Source of the DNA: Heliocidaris tuberculata
Lineage: Eukaryota; Echinodermata; Echinoidea; Camarodonta; Echinometridae
NCBI GenBank assembly: GCA_025618425.1
Contig: CM046845.1
Coordinates: 10,692,057 to 10,756,056, forward strand
Length of the DNA: 64,000 nt
Direction: 5' to 3'
Shown piece after piece: positions 23,565-35,760 of this stretch; the first letter of the stretch is position 1; each line of letters opens with the position of its first letter. The position numbers and the translations under genes were made by a program. The notes under the pieces were generated by a model. It ran no database searches. It was not told the origin of the DNA and was given only the letters and a program-made list of their open reading frames with translations.

Positions 23565-24539
23565 CTATATATATATACTATATATATACTAGCAGAAGCA
23601 GCCGTGGGCATCCACGGGCGCTGGTTGTGTTTATAATGAATCATCAAGGTATAGTTGTCACAATATATTTAATTGAAGTAACAAAACCAAAACAAACAAA
23701 TCTCCGTGTGGCATATTTTTCGGGTAAAGTGGTATTTATACCAAGAAGTATGTACAACATGTGAGTATGTGTTATTTATTCAAATCTTGTATGATTTTTA
23801 AAGAAAATACCTTTTCATCTTGATGAAGACTAAATTACGATTGTTTTAGCGCTGAATTACGAACACCCCCTGTAGTTATTCATTTTATGTCGGCCCTGTT
23901 GCCTGTGGACGACCCACGACCTTTTGCTTCTCATCCGGGATTCTGGCACTTTTTGAGGAGCGATCTTGCCTTGTTTCTATAGTTCTTACTCAGAGAGAGA
24001 CTATGAAAGCATGTAACATACATTGGCGGCCCCTTATAAAGAATGAAAGAATGTACTATATAAAAAAGGGATTTTAAGGGATATTTTCTTTTCGGGGGGT
24101 CCCACGGCCCCTATACGTGTCTTGGAAGATCCACGTCTGGGATGCCAGGCGATGGGAGCATATTCTGGCTGGTTGTTTGGTTGGCAGTCTTGCCGGTCCT
24201 GGGGGTTCCTTGGACGGGATATGCTTCATGCATGCATTTGTTTGCCTTGTGATGTATGCTAGTGATGAGTCAGTGTAGTGAGTGCATATAAGTGGCGTAT
24301 TTAGTTGAGATTAAGATATTGCTTGATTTATACATGTGCATGGAGTCTGATGCGTCTTTTTTGGCCCTTGCCCTGGCAGTGCTGTCGGCCTTTCGATCGG
24401 CGGGTCTTTGTCGGCCTTGGGTTGGTTTTCCTTCGTTCCCTTGGTGCCTTCATGGGGTCGAATTTGTTGATTTATTTGTCCATCCATGATCACCTTGTAA
24501 TCATATGTAAATGATATAATTGTTTTGATTCAATAACAC
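23397..24539. other. Intergenic DNA with TA microsatellites and a GC-richer block
   Basis: TA repeats at about 23398-23415 and 23530-23590. A GC-richer stretch (24090-24490) has no recognisable ORF. Its end (TGTAATCATATGTAAATGATATAATTG region) looks like a retroelement 3' tail, but this is not certain. Confidence 0.4.
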
Positions 24540-24797
24540 ACATTAAAAATGCACTGGTGTTAAAGCAGCACCACTAGTGCAGTCACTATACGAGCACTTG
24601 AAAAGTGCTGAAAATAGCTCTTGCACCCTTGGCGCAAAATTAGTAGCACTCTTTTGGGTGCTGTAACAAATAGTACTTGCACAGTTGCTATAGTAGCACA
24701 GGCTGTGCTGTCCCTATTCGAGCACCGAAAAAGTGCTGAATATAGCCCTCCAAGTGCTAAAAACAGTACTTAGGTTTTTAGAGTGTGTGTGTGTATA
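24536..24797. mobile_element. MITE-like repeat rich in AGTGCT/AGCACT palindromes
   Basis: The outer ends ACACATTAAAAATGCACTGG and, inverted, ACACACTCTAAAAACC are similar. Between them AGCACT and AGTGCT alternate at least ten times, so the whole unit can fold. No target duplication could be fixed because a GT repeat follows. Confidence 0.45.
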
Positions 24798-25879
24798 TAT
24801 ATAATACCCCTACTCTTAGGCAGTTCAAGCAAATTTCTTGATCAAGCACCCGTCGAACCGTCACTTCAAGGTCATTCATTGAATATGGCTTATAGATCTG
24901 TATCTCTGTTTCGTTTCGTCTTGTTTTAACCTGAACTTGTGATCGAATATGAAAAATTTATATCGCGGTCCGTGATATATGAAATGAAAAAATACTGCAA
25001 TTTTCTTGTGATTTCAGAAAAGTCATGTGTACACATTTCATATTGAGTGAACTCAACGGGCTCGTAAAGGATAAATCCAAACTCATTTTCAGTCACGTGT
25101 CTGGAATGACAGACTAAGCGTGACCTATTTTGACAAGATTATTTTGCCATCCACGCACAAAACGTGATCTTCACGTGACGTGCGCTTGTGTGGGAGGCCA
25201 GTATGTACTGATGGGTGAATATATAGTCCCAGATCTCTCATGCGTGTTGTACGAATCCATCTTGTACTGATTTCCGATGTGTTTGATCAGGAAGATGAAA
25301 CTCCCATCTTATTGGTTTGATGGTATAAGTATAGATATTTTTATCAACCCATGGATCAATACATTCTACTTTGGCATTTCTCAATTTCTATACTATTATC
25401 GGTTGGGGAAACATGCTGTAATCCAGAAATATTTCATGCCGAATAACAAAATGAATATATAAGACTTATTGATTAGCACACCTCTTCGATTTTGTTTTAT
25501 TATAGGGAACGAGATTTTTAATTTATGCATAACTAAGGAATGAGATATTTGCATTAAACATTAAGAGACAAGGTCACAGATGTGAATTTACATCGCTAGA
25601 GGGCGTGTTACGCTGTACTGGCAGAGTTTCATCAAGTTCACCACGGTTTGTTTTTGTTTTTTCCCTCGTCCGTTAGACAAAGTCTCGTTTAAAAATAGAT
25701 TGTACCGGGAAATATGAGTAGGTCTAGTGGTCAGCTCTCTATCTTCGCCTTTTAGCCGACTTTTACGGACTCTTGTTTGAACTGAGTCGTTTCTAACATT
25801 TTCTAAATACTGATATCTTATTGATTCATATACGGTCTGTAAAAGGAAATTACACTAATCACATCGGGATATACTTGTA

Positions 25880-26885
25880 CAGTGCATCCCAGAAAAAAAG
25901 TTAACAGTCAGAAAAAGTCTCCCCAAGTAAATATTTCAAAATATTTGAAGCAAAATGACATATCTCTGGATAGCTTAGGGTCTATTCTTTTACATAACAT
26001 CTAAAGATCTGGCAATATGTTATGCTCGAGTGATCAAAGGCCACTTTTGTGAAAAGGTGCAAATCCAGACTTGACAAGAATTGGTATTTGTTCAGGCTGG
26101 TATCAGCAAAGTTGATTCATGAAAAGGCTTATAAATATTCATATGTTGATTAATAATAGACAATTTATGAAAGAACAGGTTCTGTTATCTGTATGTCAAT
26201 ACATATCTCATCAATATTTTTATGCTTCATTGAGCAATTAACTACTTTATTGAGTGTTTTGATATTAATTTTGGCAAGGTTTTAATTCAAGCTGGCTTTC
26301 TCAGTCAACCATAAAGTTTTTATGGATATGTTAGGACATACAGAAAACAAAGCCAATTCTTTCATAAATTCCCTTTTAATGATCAGAATATAAAGTTTCT
26401 AAGCCTTTTCAACACTTTCAACTTTGCTGATACTAGCCAGAACCAATACAAATTTTTGTCAACCATGGAATTTGCACGATTTCACATCAATGGCTTTTGC
26501 TAACTCAAGCGTAAAATATTGTTAGATGTTTTGGTGTCCTTTGATAGGAGAGACCCTAAGCTATCTATAGGTATGAAAATCTCATAAAAATATTTCGAAA
26601 TGTTCGTGTGGGGAGACTTTTCCAATTGTCAACTTTTAACAGTTCTAAAATTAAAGCCAGAACAAAACACTAATTCTTGTCAAGTCTGAATTTTGCACCC
26701 TTTCGCAAACGTCGATTTGGCTCACTCGAGGGTAAAATAATGCCCGATATTTTGTCATTTGTTAGAAGAGACTCTAAGCTATCCACAGGTATGAAAATTT
26801 CCTGCAGATATTTTGAAATATTTATTTTGGGAGACTTTTTCCAACTTTTAACTTTTGGGGGACTTTCTGTGGTTAACTGGTGTCC
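25880..26885 (+). mobile_element. Non-autonomous mariner-like element, copy 1
   Basis: It begins after TA with CAGTGCATCCCAGAAAAA and GTTAAC and contains AAAGTCTCCCC, which recurs inverted toward the far end (GGGAGACTTTTT, GTTAAC). The interior repeats a ~230-bp module (TTGACAAGAATTGGTATTTG, ATCCACAGGTATGAAAAT) in both orientations. The right end is degraded. It is a direct-orientation homologue of the element at 39846. There is no transposase ORF. Confidence 0.65.
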
Positions 26886-27659
26886 ATGACGTTTTGCGTT
26901 GATGTTTATTCCATAACCCCCCGAAAAATCAAAGGTGCTTCTTTTTTTTTATCAAACCCCTCTACGAAATTTATATCATTTATACAAAGAAGCTCTGAAA
27001 TGAAAAACATCGTAGGGCGTTAGTTTATGTAGTGGTTTTAACAAAAACTAAGGGGTAGTCCAAGGGTGTTCATCCTATATTTCGAAGGTGCTAAAAATGA
27101 TTTTGCCTGATTTCAAAATGACATTTAAAAAAACGATGACCATTTTTTTAAAAAGTAATTAACTCTCTCAAATGATTACTCGTAAATGTACCGGTATTGA
27201 ACGCCAGAAAATATCAGTGTAATCAAAAAAGTTAAGGGCACTTTTGAGGAGATTCAGCATCAAATTTTCAGCATTTCAAGGAAAATTGACGAAAAGATTT
27301 ATAGTATCCTCCTAAAATTTTCAAATCGACGATTTCGTCTATTCCAAAACACCCTAACTTTTTCACTTCTCAGTTTCTTCGATGCTCCTTTAAAAATACA
27401 AGAGAGAATAAAGAATCAAATTGATAGAACAGAAAAGGTATTAATTATGATAAATAGATACTTTATTTTGTGATATGATATTAGAGTAAGGTACATAAAT
27501 CAAAGAAATTATTACAAGTTGATAATAATATGATCCGACATTTACAAATGCACGTATCTGAGTGTAGGGATATAGTCTCTGGACTACCATTAATTTCTAA
27601 TAATTACTGGAAAATCCCTTATATCATGTTATATGATGGAACAGACACGTATCTTTCCG
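26886..27659. other. Intergenic AT-rich DNA, nothing recognised
   Basis: No gene-like ORF or repeat structure was identified. Confidence 0.5.
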
Positions 27660-27960
27660 ATATGATTTGATTTGATTTGATTTGATGTGAAGTGATGTGA
27701 TTTGAATCATTCATTCAAACACCTGCAATGGGGATGTGAAACATTAAAATACAACGAATGATAAAATGTAAATACAATATCAAGACAACAATCAGATGCA
27801 TGAAAAGACCAGATTTGGAATGATATAGACCAAGTGACATAACTAATATACAAATAGACAAAGATAGAAGATATTGCAAAGAATATCCAAATGCGATAAA
27901 CATGATGTGAAGTGATATTTAAAAAATGGTAAAATATCAACACATCTGAATATTCAAATA
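27660..27960 (-). mobile_element. Probable LINE 3' tail with AAATC repeats
   Basis: On the minus strand an AT-rich untranslated-looking stretch ends in repeated AAATC/ATCAA units (27664-27690). Terminal microsatellites of this kind are typical of CR1/L2-type LINE 3' ends. No coding region is visible. Confidence 0.35.
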
Positions 27961-28034
27961 TAAATTATGCAGTTTAAAATGGAAAATTATATATTAATAA
28001 GATATGCTTATACGAAGGAAATAAATCTGGTAAG

Positions 28035-28425
28035 TAATAATAATAATAATGTGACTTATAAAGCGCCAAATCCACTCTGTAGAGTGCTCAAGGCGCATAA
28101 AGAATTACAAAGTACATGTAAATAGAAAGGTTTTGAGAAGATTTTTAAAAGAATCAACAGAGATACAAGCTTTGATGTCTACAGGAAGACTATTCCACAA
28201 GGTGGGGCATGCGTAAGCAAAGGATCTTTCACCCCAAGATTTTGAAACTTTAGGAATTACAAGTGAGCCGGATGTTGATGAGCGCAGAGATCTTTTGGGT
28301 ATGTAATAATGAATAAAAGAGAGATTGTATTGGGGTGCTGATCCATGAATACAATGAAAAGTGAGCAACAAAATCTTGAAAATTATACGATCTTTGACAG
28401 GGAGCCAGTGCAGTGAATTCAAAAT
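28035..28425 (-). mobile_element. 5'-truncated LINE, end of reverse-transcriptase ORF and 3' tail
   Basis: The minus frame 28105-28422 encodes 105 residues matching the C-terminal end of non-LTR retrotransposon ORF2: LHWLPVKDRIIFKILLLTF, GERSFAYACPTLWNSLP, then FKNLLKTFLF. Downstream is a tail with GCGCCTTGAGCACTCTACAG, GGCGCTTTATAA and an ATT repeat end (28037-28051 as AAT on plus). The catalytic part of the RT is absent, so the copy is dead on arrival. Confidence 0.8.
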
Positions 28426-30689
28426 GGGAGTGATGTGAGAGCGCCTATAGACCTTGATAAATCAGGTAAAGAAGAGTAGGAAGAGCAAGTAATCAGGTAA
28501 AAAAGATTATGTTCACATTAGATAATATATATTCAAGCTAATAAACAGGGGGGTTGGGTAATTTGCGGAATTAAAATTTCAACAATATTCAATTTGTTGC
28601 TCTCAAATAAATATTCAGCTATCTATATCTCTGGTCTCTTAATTTGTCGTTTCTCATGACAGTCATGTCACTTATACATGTATGTCTTCCTATTATATGT
28701 ACGCTGCTGATCGCAGCATTCAGCATTTCACCCTTGCATTAGGCCCCGGCAGGTTCCCGGTTAGCTGTGGCTAATGCAGTCGTGATCCCATATCAGTGAC
28801 ATTAGCTGCATGCGATCACCTTCGCTAAACTTGAAACAAAAAGTTCAACCCTGTCAACCCCCCCCCCCCCCAAAAAAAAATGGTCCTGAGAACAAAAATA
28901 CGTCAGTTTCATAACATTTATGTACTACCAAATCAAAATACACGCCTCAGAGATCACAAAGTTGACTCATTTTGACATTTTTTTGCTAAAAGAGTCATTT
29001 TTAGGAACTTTTTAAAAAGTTGATCGTATTTTTTCACGCGACGAAAAGATTACCACAAACTTGTTTCGAAAAATCAATTAGATAGCAAATAAATATTCAA
29101 TAGCAAAAAAAAAGCCAATCATAGAAACGGAATCAGACCAACCCTCTTCTAATGAAAATTAAATTAAATAGCTAATGAATATTTACGAGCAAAAAAGCCA
29201 GTCACAGAAACTGTCTCATGAAAAGCCCCGTGTACAAAGTTAATAACAAAAAAGTGTGTCACGGGTGTCAGAAAAAAGTGGTTCACCAAATGGAAACACC
29301 CTGATGGAAGGTAACTTGAAAGGAAGATGATACCCCCACCCGGTGGATCGTTCTCTAGCATTTCATCTACCAAGCCCCCCCCCCCCCCCACACACACACA
29401 CACCCTCTAAATGACTGGACCTATGCTATGCTACGCCACAGTTAAAATGTTAAAGAATAGCTTGCCAATCCTTTTTCCAGTTACGGCTAGCTGTATATTA
29501 CTAGTATTGATTTACTGTGCTATAAGGAACTCAACCTCAAAAGACTTATTCTTTGAAATACCTGGCAACATCGCATGTAGGGCTTTTCTACAGTAACTGT
29601 CCTCTAAGATCGCTTACCACGTAGCGGTAGAGTCCGAGTTTTTATGGGCGAGAATTTTACCCGTCGCACTGTATAGGAACAACTTCAAAAAATTCATGGA
29701 AAATTGCCCCATAAACCTTTTTGGAAGCGCTTCCACATCGGACATTGATCAGTATGGGTTACATCACAAAATGTGTCAATTTTGGTGGTTTTAGACTAAA
29801 TTGCACAATTTTTCAGCTATGTCGCCGCACCATGTATAACATGTATTGGAACCAAACTCCTATATTGCCAGATTCTTAATTTTTTACTTTCCCACCAGGA
29901 ATTCAAATCATAGCTCATCCGGCCCGAACTGCCAGCAAGAAAGAAACTTGTGTGACTTGAGATCTCACAGAGAAGACATTAAAAGGAGGTAGATCGGGAA
30001 GTCTCCGCTATTGTAATTTGTTTTAATCGACATCCTATGGTTCTTCTTGATTCCTTACCCTGGTACGCCTTATTATTATATGATTTTGACACCATTTAGG
30101 AGAAGAAAATATACTCTTTTCACATATAGTGAAATTATGTTGACGCAAGTGTAATTTAATAGTGAAAAATAGCACTGTTCCTCAAAGAGAAAAAAAAAAA
30201 AACGATTTTGCCAATTTGCAAGACCCCAATATCCGTTCCCGAAACCGCATGAACAGGATATTGGTATATTGACCAAGTAGCCTCAGAATCTCATCTTTAA
30301 AATGCGACCAAAATCATGCAAAATTAGCTATTCTACGCTACAAAATCAAAATTGGAACAACCCCATACATCGCTCATTACATATGTAAGCACCAACCGCT
30401 CATTCATCAATGTTCATACGCCTGAAAAAAAGGAAACGAATCATCTCGCTCTGCGGATTGACTGGTAGAACTTTATGAGATCATGGACGCTGCCACGATG
30501 AGATAAACAGAAATTCTCCGAAATTATATGATCATCTACATGAAGAAAATCCACAAGTGGCCTCTATTCTATGACCTATGAACCTTGTCTTCCCGCCTTC
30601 CAGAATGCAGAAGACAGTGAGGAAAAAAGTACTTGTTCCTTTGAGTTCTGGTCATATGATTACACTGCGAAAGAAAGTGTCTAGCAGTA
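28426..30689. other. Intergenic DNA, no supported gene
   Basis: Holds C runs near 28857 and 29376-29389 and a CA repeat near 29390. Small ORFs show no family motif. Confidence 0.5.
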
Positions 30690-31000
30690 ATCTAGAAAGG
30701 TTGATTACGTTAGGTAGTACTAAGAATTGGTGTATAATTTAAGGTTTTGGGATAATGAAAATGGTGAGAATTTGACTTAATTTGTTGAAAATCACATGCA
30801 CTGCACACAGAAATGAGTGTGCGGGACTAGACACAAATGTGGCATGAATGTTTTTTTCCCCAAACTTTTCAGCATTTTCTCATCACGTTTCGAATATTAG
30901 GGCATTTCAAGAGCAAGCCTTTTTAGGGGACATTTCTACTATCTGACTAAGGAGTATATTCTTCCAAACTGACATAAAAAACGATATTATTTTTCACCTT
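30690..31000. repeat. Diverged direct repeat, copy 1 (partner at 34895)
   Basis: It shares AAGAATTGGTGTATA, CACTGCACACAGAAATG, a GGGACT-type stretch, TCGAATAT and GGGCATTT in the same order as 34895-35230. The two flank the GPCR and are about 4.2 kb apart. The nature of the repeat is unknown. Confidence 0.55.
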
Positions 31001-31074
31001 TACCAGAACTCATGTATCATGTATGATTATTTTGACAGGAAAAAATAAATCAAATCAAATAAAATAAAATCTTT

Positions 31075-32244
31075 TTAAGCTCCCATCCGTCTGAATTTCA
31101 TGACCAGGTTTTTTAGGAGTTTCCAAATTTCTCGCCTGTACTGTTTATTGAAAGTATGATATACCAGCGAGTTGGACCAAGCTGTGCACGATAACAAATA
31201 GACAACAATAATTTGAGCTTCACGTGAAACAGAAACACCAAACATCGGTTCAATGATTTCCGAAATCGAATAAGGAATCCACGACGCAAAATATGAACCG
31301 GTAACTGCGATGGCAAAAGTTACAGATTTCATATTTTTCTTCTTCCTTGCTAATAATGCACGAATCGCTATTTGATGCTTATTTATAACTTGGTCGTTAC
31401 ATGAAACCGTAGGCAAGGTTGGGTTTATCCGATTGTGGAATTTTTGGATCCGGAACTGAAATTCTTCTTGTCGACAGATATCTTTGATGTGTCTCCAGGA
31501 CGTTCTGATGATTATCACATAGAGAATCGAGAGGAAAACCACTTGACCCCAAACGGAGATGGCAAAATTTAAAATGGTAATTGGAAAGAAGTCTTTGTCA
31601 CTTGAATCCAAGAGGCACATTCCGAATTCTCGAAAGCGGACGACATCGAAGGAGTTACCTGCGAATTCGAACTCGATAAAGCAAATGATGACGAAGCTGA
31701 AACACATCGAAACTAAAACTGCAACACATCGTCTTCTAGTGACGATGGATGGATATCGAAGGGGTCGCATTATTTGGATAAACCTGTCGATATTGAGCAG
31801 CGTCACGGTTGCTGCCGAAAAGTTAGGAACGAGTCCTGCTAGTGATCCAATCGTTTTACAAGCCACTTCCCCATAAAACCAGTGCCCCGATAGAGAAGGT
31901 TTGATCATGAGGATGATTAGAGACGTAAACACCAGATCAAAGATGGCGAGAGCCAGGTAGAATATTTTCGAAGTATCTGCCAAGTTATTCATTCTGGGTA
32001 TGACGACGATATTGATGGAGTTGCAACATATAGAAAGTACTGAACATACAGCGAGAAACCAGGCTGCAGGTATCTGAGGGATACGTTCCCAAGAATCAGT
32101 ACTGGCTGGCAATTCTGTCGCAGACATGATATAGCTCCAGAAAAAAAGACTTCCTTTGGCGCTCAGATCTGCGGAATGATTCCAAATAAGTATATGTCGG
32201 TGTTCGCAGAAGGAGGGGCTCAGTGCAATATTATATTGGCTCAA
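31075..32244 (-). CDS. Rhodopsin-class (class A) G-protein-coupled receptor, divergent orphan
   Basis: 389 residues in a single exon with seven predicted membrane segments (about 60-83, 95-115, 130-150, 173-192, 220-246, 308-330, 343-362). Class A landmarks are Asp103 in TM2 (LALAIFDL), Cys129 at the start of TM3 and Cys210 in the second extracellular loop as the likely disulfide, DRF at 153-155 in place of DRY, SWIPY at 321-325 for the TM6 CWxP motif, and NSLVY at 358-362 in place of NPxxY. The third loop is basic (RKKKNMKS). Met40 (32127) is a plausible alternative start giving 350 residues, since the first 39 residues are not clearly a signal peptide. It probably belongs to the lineage-expanded orphan receptors of marine deuterostomes. 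The ligand is unknown, and no close family could be named. Confidence 0.85.
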   Translation of the reverse strand: MSQYNIALSPSFCEHRHILIWNHSADLSAKGSLFFWSYIMSATELPASTDSWERIPQIPAAWFLAVCSVLSICCNSINIVVIPRMNNLADTSKIFYLALAIFDLVFTSLIILMIKPSLSGHWFYGEVACKTIGSLAGLVPNFSAATVTLLNIDRFIQIMRPLRYPSIVTRRRCVAVLVSMCFSFVIICFIEFEFAGNSFDVVRFREFGMCLLDSSDKDFFPITILNFAISVWGQVVFLSILYVIIIRTSWRHIKDICRQEEFQFRIQKFHNRINPTLPTVSCNDQVINKHQIAIRALLARKKKNMKSVTFAIAVTGSYFASWIPYSISEIIEPMFGVSVSREAQIIVVYLLSCTAWSNSLVYHTFNKQYRREIWKLLKNLVMKFRRMGA

Positions 32245-33370
32245 GAGGCCTTCAGAAGTGATGTATTTATCACGATCATTGTGAGAGGGTCCAACGGCAT
32301 GTGGAGCATTTTGTGGATAGCTTGTAGCTGCAAGGAAAAGGCCTTAAATAAATCGTTCCCAGCTAAGCTGTCAAAATCCCATGCTTAATTAGGCCTATGA
32401 CTTAATGCATTGTATTCAGATTTTTTAGAAACTCGATAACATCTGCCAGGATGATGAAAAGATGAAAAGAGCTAACCTTCATTAAGTCGTTCAGGTTTTG
32501 TCAGTTCTGAATCACTTTCCACTTTCATTAATGTCAGGCAGCGAAGAAAATGCGATAAATCTTTTTATGAACTCACAAATCTGAATGTGCCATTTTGCTT
32601 AGTCTGCGCTTCCTGTCATAGTTAATTGCTCATTATGCTGCTGAAGTGAGAAAGGGAAAATGTAATATGCATTTTCCCCTCCTCTCTTTCAACTTTTCAT
32701 CCGATCACAATCTACAAGATTGACATTTACTATGTCGTCCATGCCACGAAGTCACGATTCTGGGCCTAAATTTGCCAATCTAATTAGCTTTTGAAAATAA
32801 CGAGTGTCACGTAGAGATAATAGAGATAACAAGCTTTCGTTCACATGCCGTTTGATCGCCAGTTCAAATTCTAAGCACCATTTTGATTTTTGACGAAAGA
32901 TAAATGAATATCTTTAAACCCTTTAAGATCTTTTCTCCTTGAACATCATTCACATAACCAATGCCATTGAGAGATCCTCCATTTCATAAATGGTGCTTGT
33001 CGATTTCCTATAATTGATAAATGTCTTATTCTTTGTAAGAATTTTCTTTAAGTTTTAACATTTTGGTGTCGCCCATCAAGCCAATCATAATCACACAGGA
33101 AGGTTTGGCTAGTGGCAGTTTGAAAATCTGCTCACAACCCACACACATGCCCTCACCTAAACACACACACACACACCGCACCCACACTCCTTCTTAAATA
33201 ATATAATTTGTGCATGCAACGTGATCTTTCTTTCTCTCTATCTCTCTACCTATATATATATATATATATATATAATGTATATATTTGCATGTATATAATA
33301 GTGAGAAATAAAAATGAGAGAATAATCGTTGCGTAGCTGTCCTCCCTTTTGAATTTTTTGCAAAAGTTGA
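32245..33370. other. Intergenic region upstream of the GPCR
   Basis: AT-rich, with a CA repeat near 33160 and TC/TA repeats near 33225-33275. No promoter element could be assigned. Confidence 0.45.
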
Positions 33371-33376
33371 AAGAAT

Positions 33377-33447
33377 GTCTCCGCCAGGAATCGAACTCGG
33401 GTTACTGGCTTAAAAGACCAATGCCTTAACCACTAGACCAGCGGTTT
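33377..33447 (-). pseudogene. tRNA-like sequence, cloverleaf partly broken
   Basis: On the minus strand it reads GGTCTAGTGGTTAAGGC (A box), an anticodon-like loop with TTTT, and GAGTTCGATTCCTGG (B box). Only about four of seven acceptor pairs form. Flanking GAGAATAATCGTTGCGTAGC and GCAACTCTCGTGGAAAT segments recur at 56540-56640, so it lies in a dispersed repeat. Confidence 0.5.
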
Positions 33448-33739
33448 CGGCGACATCAGATTCAATCGACCGACAGACTGAAAAATCTTCAACCTCATTA
33501 ATTAATTTTTTTGTCGGGGGCAGGCAAGTTTTGAACAATGACAAGCCGCATGCCTCAGCTTGATCCAAGTGTATGCTTTGAGATACATGCACATGTTATA
33601 ATAATTATATACACGTGTAGGGAAATAATATAAACAACAGCGTTGGCAACTCTCGTGGAAATAAATACAGTTGTGAGAAATTAAAATAGGAGAATATATA
33701 TATATATATAGCTGCAACTCTCATGGTGGCATATCTATG

Positions 33740-34200
33740 AATTTCTATCGTTTCTCCTTACTGCTTTCATATTGTGGAATAACTACAAAGGTTAGCTGCA
33801 AAATTTTGATCTATCAAAAGCTTTTTCAAGACATATTCGAAACAGACAGATTATTTGTATTCCACTACATTATCAATTTAACAGCTATCTTCCATATGAA
33901 AAACGATACTGTAATTCAGTGTCATCGTATTTTGAAAACAGAATTCCGCAATATCGTTAGCGGTACCTTAGAATTTTTTCTGATTAATTTAAACGATTCA
34001 AGGTATGTAGAGAATACTAAGAATTTGCTTTCTCCTTTGTAAATTAATGGATGTTTACAAAATTACTTCAAAACCATGACTAAATTAAACTAAACACCAA
34101 TATTTTGTGAAATATAGTAATATCAATATAACTGTAACTATTCTCACTAAATTTGCAAACACTTTAACCGATACTGTTCTAAAACTGGTTACCTGGTTAC
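33740..34200. other. Intergenic AT-rich DNA
   Basis: A 101-codon plus-strand ORF (33737-34042) has no recognisable motif and typical AT-rich composition. It was not accepted as a gene. Confidence 0.4.
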
Positions 34201-34206
34201 ATGTCG

Positions 34207-34668
34207 TTTGTCCAATTCCGAAGTCCGAACGTCCGCTACTCCGACGATCCGTAATTCCGAAGGTTCATAATTCCAAAAATGAAAAAGGGTTTATAATTCC
34301 GAAAATGAAATACTGTTCGTAATTCCAAAAATGAAAAAGGTTTCATAATTCTGAAGATGAAATGCGGTTCGTAATTTCAAAAAATGAAATAGGGTTGATA
34401 ATTCCGAAAATGAAAAAGGGTTCATATTTCCCAAGGTTCGTAATTCCGAAAAGTAATGTAGGGTTCTATTGCATTTTCGGAATTACAAACCTTCGGAATC
34501 ATGAACCCTTTTTGATTATCGGGATTATCAACCTTATTTTATTTTCGGAAATTATGAACCCTTTTCTATTTTCTAAATTACGAACACTATGTCATTTGTC
34601 GGAATACAAACCCTATTTGTGTTTCGGAATTATGAAATTTCGGAAAAACGAACCTTCGGAAAACGAGT
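34207..34668. repeat. Large palindrome built of an AATTCCGAAAATGAA minisatellite
   Basis: The left half repeats units like GTTCGTAATTCCGAAAATG about ten times. After a turn near 34460 the right half carries the reverse complement (CATTTTCGGAATTACAAACC and similar). The ~460-bp block can form one long imperfect hairpin. It is probably a foldback transposon or MITE relic, and no target duplication was seen. Confidence 0.75.
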
Positions 34669-34894
34669 AACCCTCCTCCCTCCCCCCCCCCCCCCCCCTC
34701 CCATAAAACTATAATTTATATCCTCTTCTTTTGTCAATATCGATTTACAAAGGTAATTCTGACAATTGTCGCAGCCAATGAGTAAACTTTGTATATTCAT
34801 AGCCATAAAACAACAATCTTAGTAAAACCCATACCAATAGAACCATAAATTAGAGATAATTATGAAACTTTTTATCTGAAATGGAATGAAATGT

Positions 34895-35250
34895 TTGCAC
34901 AGCATGTTAAATTGTGAAAGAAACTGTCAGTAAGAAACTGGGAAAGTATTTCATAAGAATTGGTGTATACTGTGCAGGTTCCGGAATCATCAGAGTGATA
35001 AGATATTGACTCACTCTTGCTAAACATGCTAAAAGTCATGTGCACTGCACACAGAAATGTGTATACGGGACTGCACACAGATGCGGTATGACATTTTATT
35101 TCTTGTCATACTTCGAATATGAGGGCATTTAAAGATCAATTCTTTTCAGGGGAAATTTGCTTCTGTGCTATTCATCCAAACTTACTTAAAAAGAATGAGA
35201 AAGCTCACATTTTTTTCTCCACCTTTATCAGAACCCAACCTTCTCTACAA
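34895..35250. repeat. Diverged direct repeat, copy 2 (partner at 30690)
   Basis: It shares the ordered blocks described for 30690-31000, including AAGAATTGGTGTATA, TGCACTGCACACAGAAATG and CTTCGAATAT. Confidence 0.55.
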
Positions 35251-35639
35251 GAGTAATGACATTACGACAGACTTTAAGATTTTAACTCCCCAAAATTTAC
35301 CAAAACACTTATAGGCCTATGAATAATTTATATCTATCATTCATGGAAGTTCTAGAAATGTCGTCTCAAAAGAATCTGTATTGGAAACTTTAGACGCGCA
35401 GCTCCCGCCGTGAAGGTTTTCATCATGTTCATTGGAGCATCATGCGTCTTGGAATTATCATGGTGCTGAAATACAAATTAAGGAAACAGAAAGGGAATGA
35501 GTTAAAGGAGATGAGTAATTAGTTGCTGATTTAAAGATAAGTTTCTGGCAATGTCCTGAAATTACGATCGATTTGCAATTGGAGGAAGGTTTGAAAAAAA
35601 TCCTGAACGGTTTAGCATTTAACACCTATTAAAAATGTT

Positions 35640-35760
35640 AAATTTGTAATGCAGGGAAAAGTCGATTTTTCTAAAAGAATTTTTATGCTTTCTTTCTCGA
35701 GTCACACAATACCTAAAACTGAATTTCATTTTGATACCTCTCCACCACCCACTCCCCCCC
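35640..35760. repeat. Direct repeat, copy 1 (partner at 36560)
   Basis: AAAGTCGATTTTTCTAAAAG and ACCTAAAACTGAATTTCATT occur here and again at 36570-36680, followed in both by CTCTCCACCACCC. The copies bracket the 36182-36343 exon, pointing to a local duplication. Confidence 0.75.

Noticed and set aside
33737..34042. 101-codon plus ORF
   Set aside because: AT-rich chance frame without recognisable features.
34362..34670. 102-codon ORF with repeated IPK/FRN units
   Set aside because: Translation of the palindromic minisatellite.
30690..35250. LTR pair of a retrotransposon
   Set aside because: The repeats lack TG...CA ends, target duplications and gag-pol between them, and a GPCR gene lies inside.
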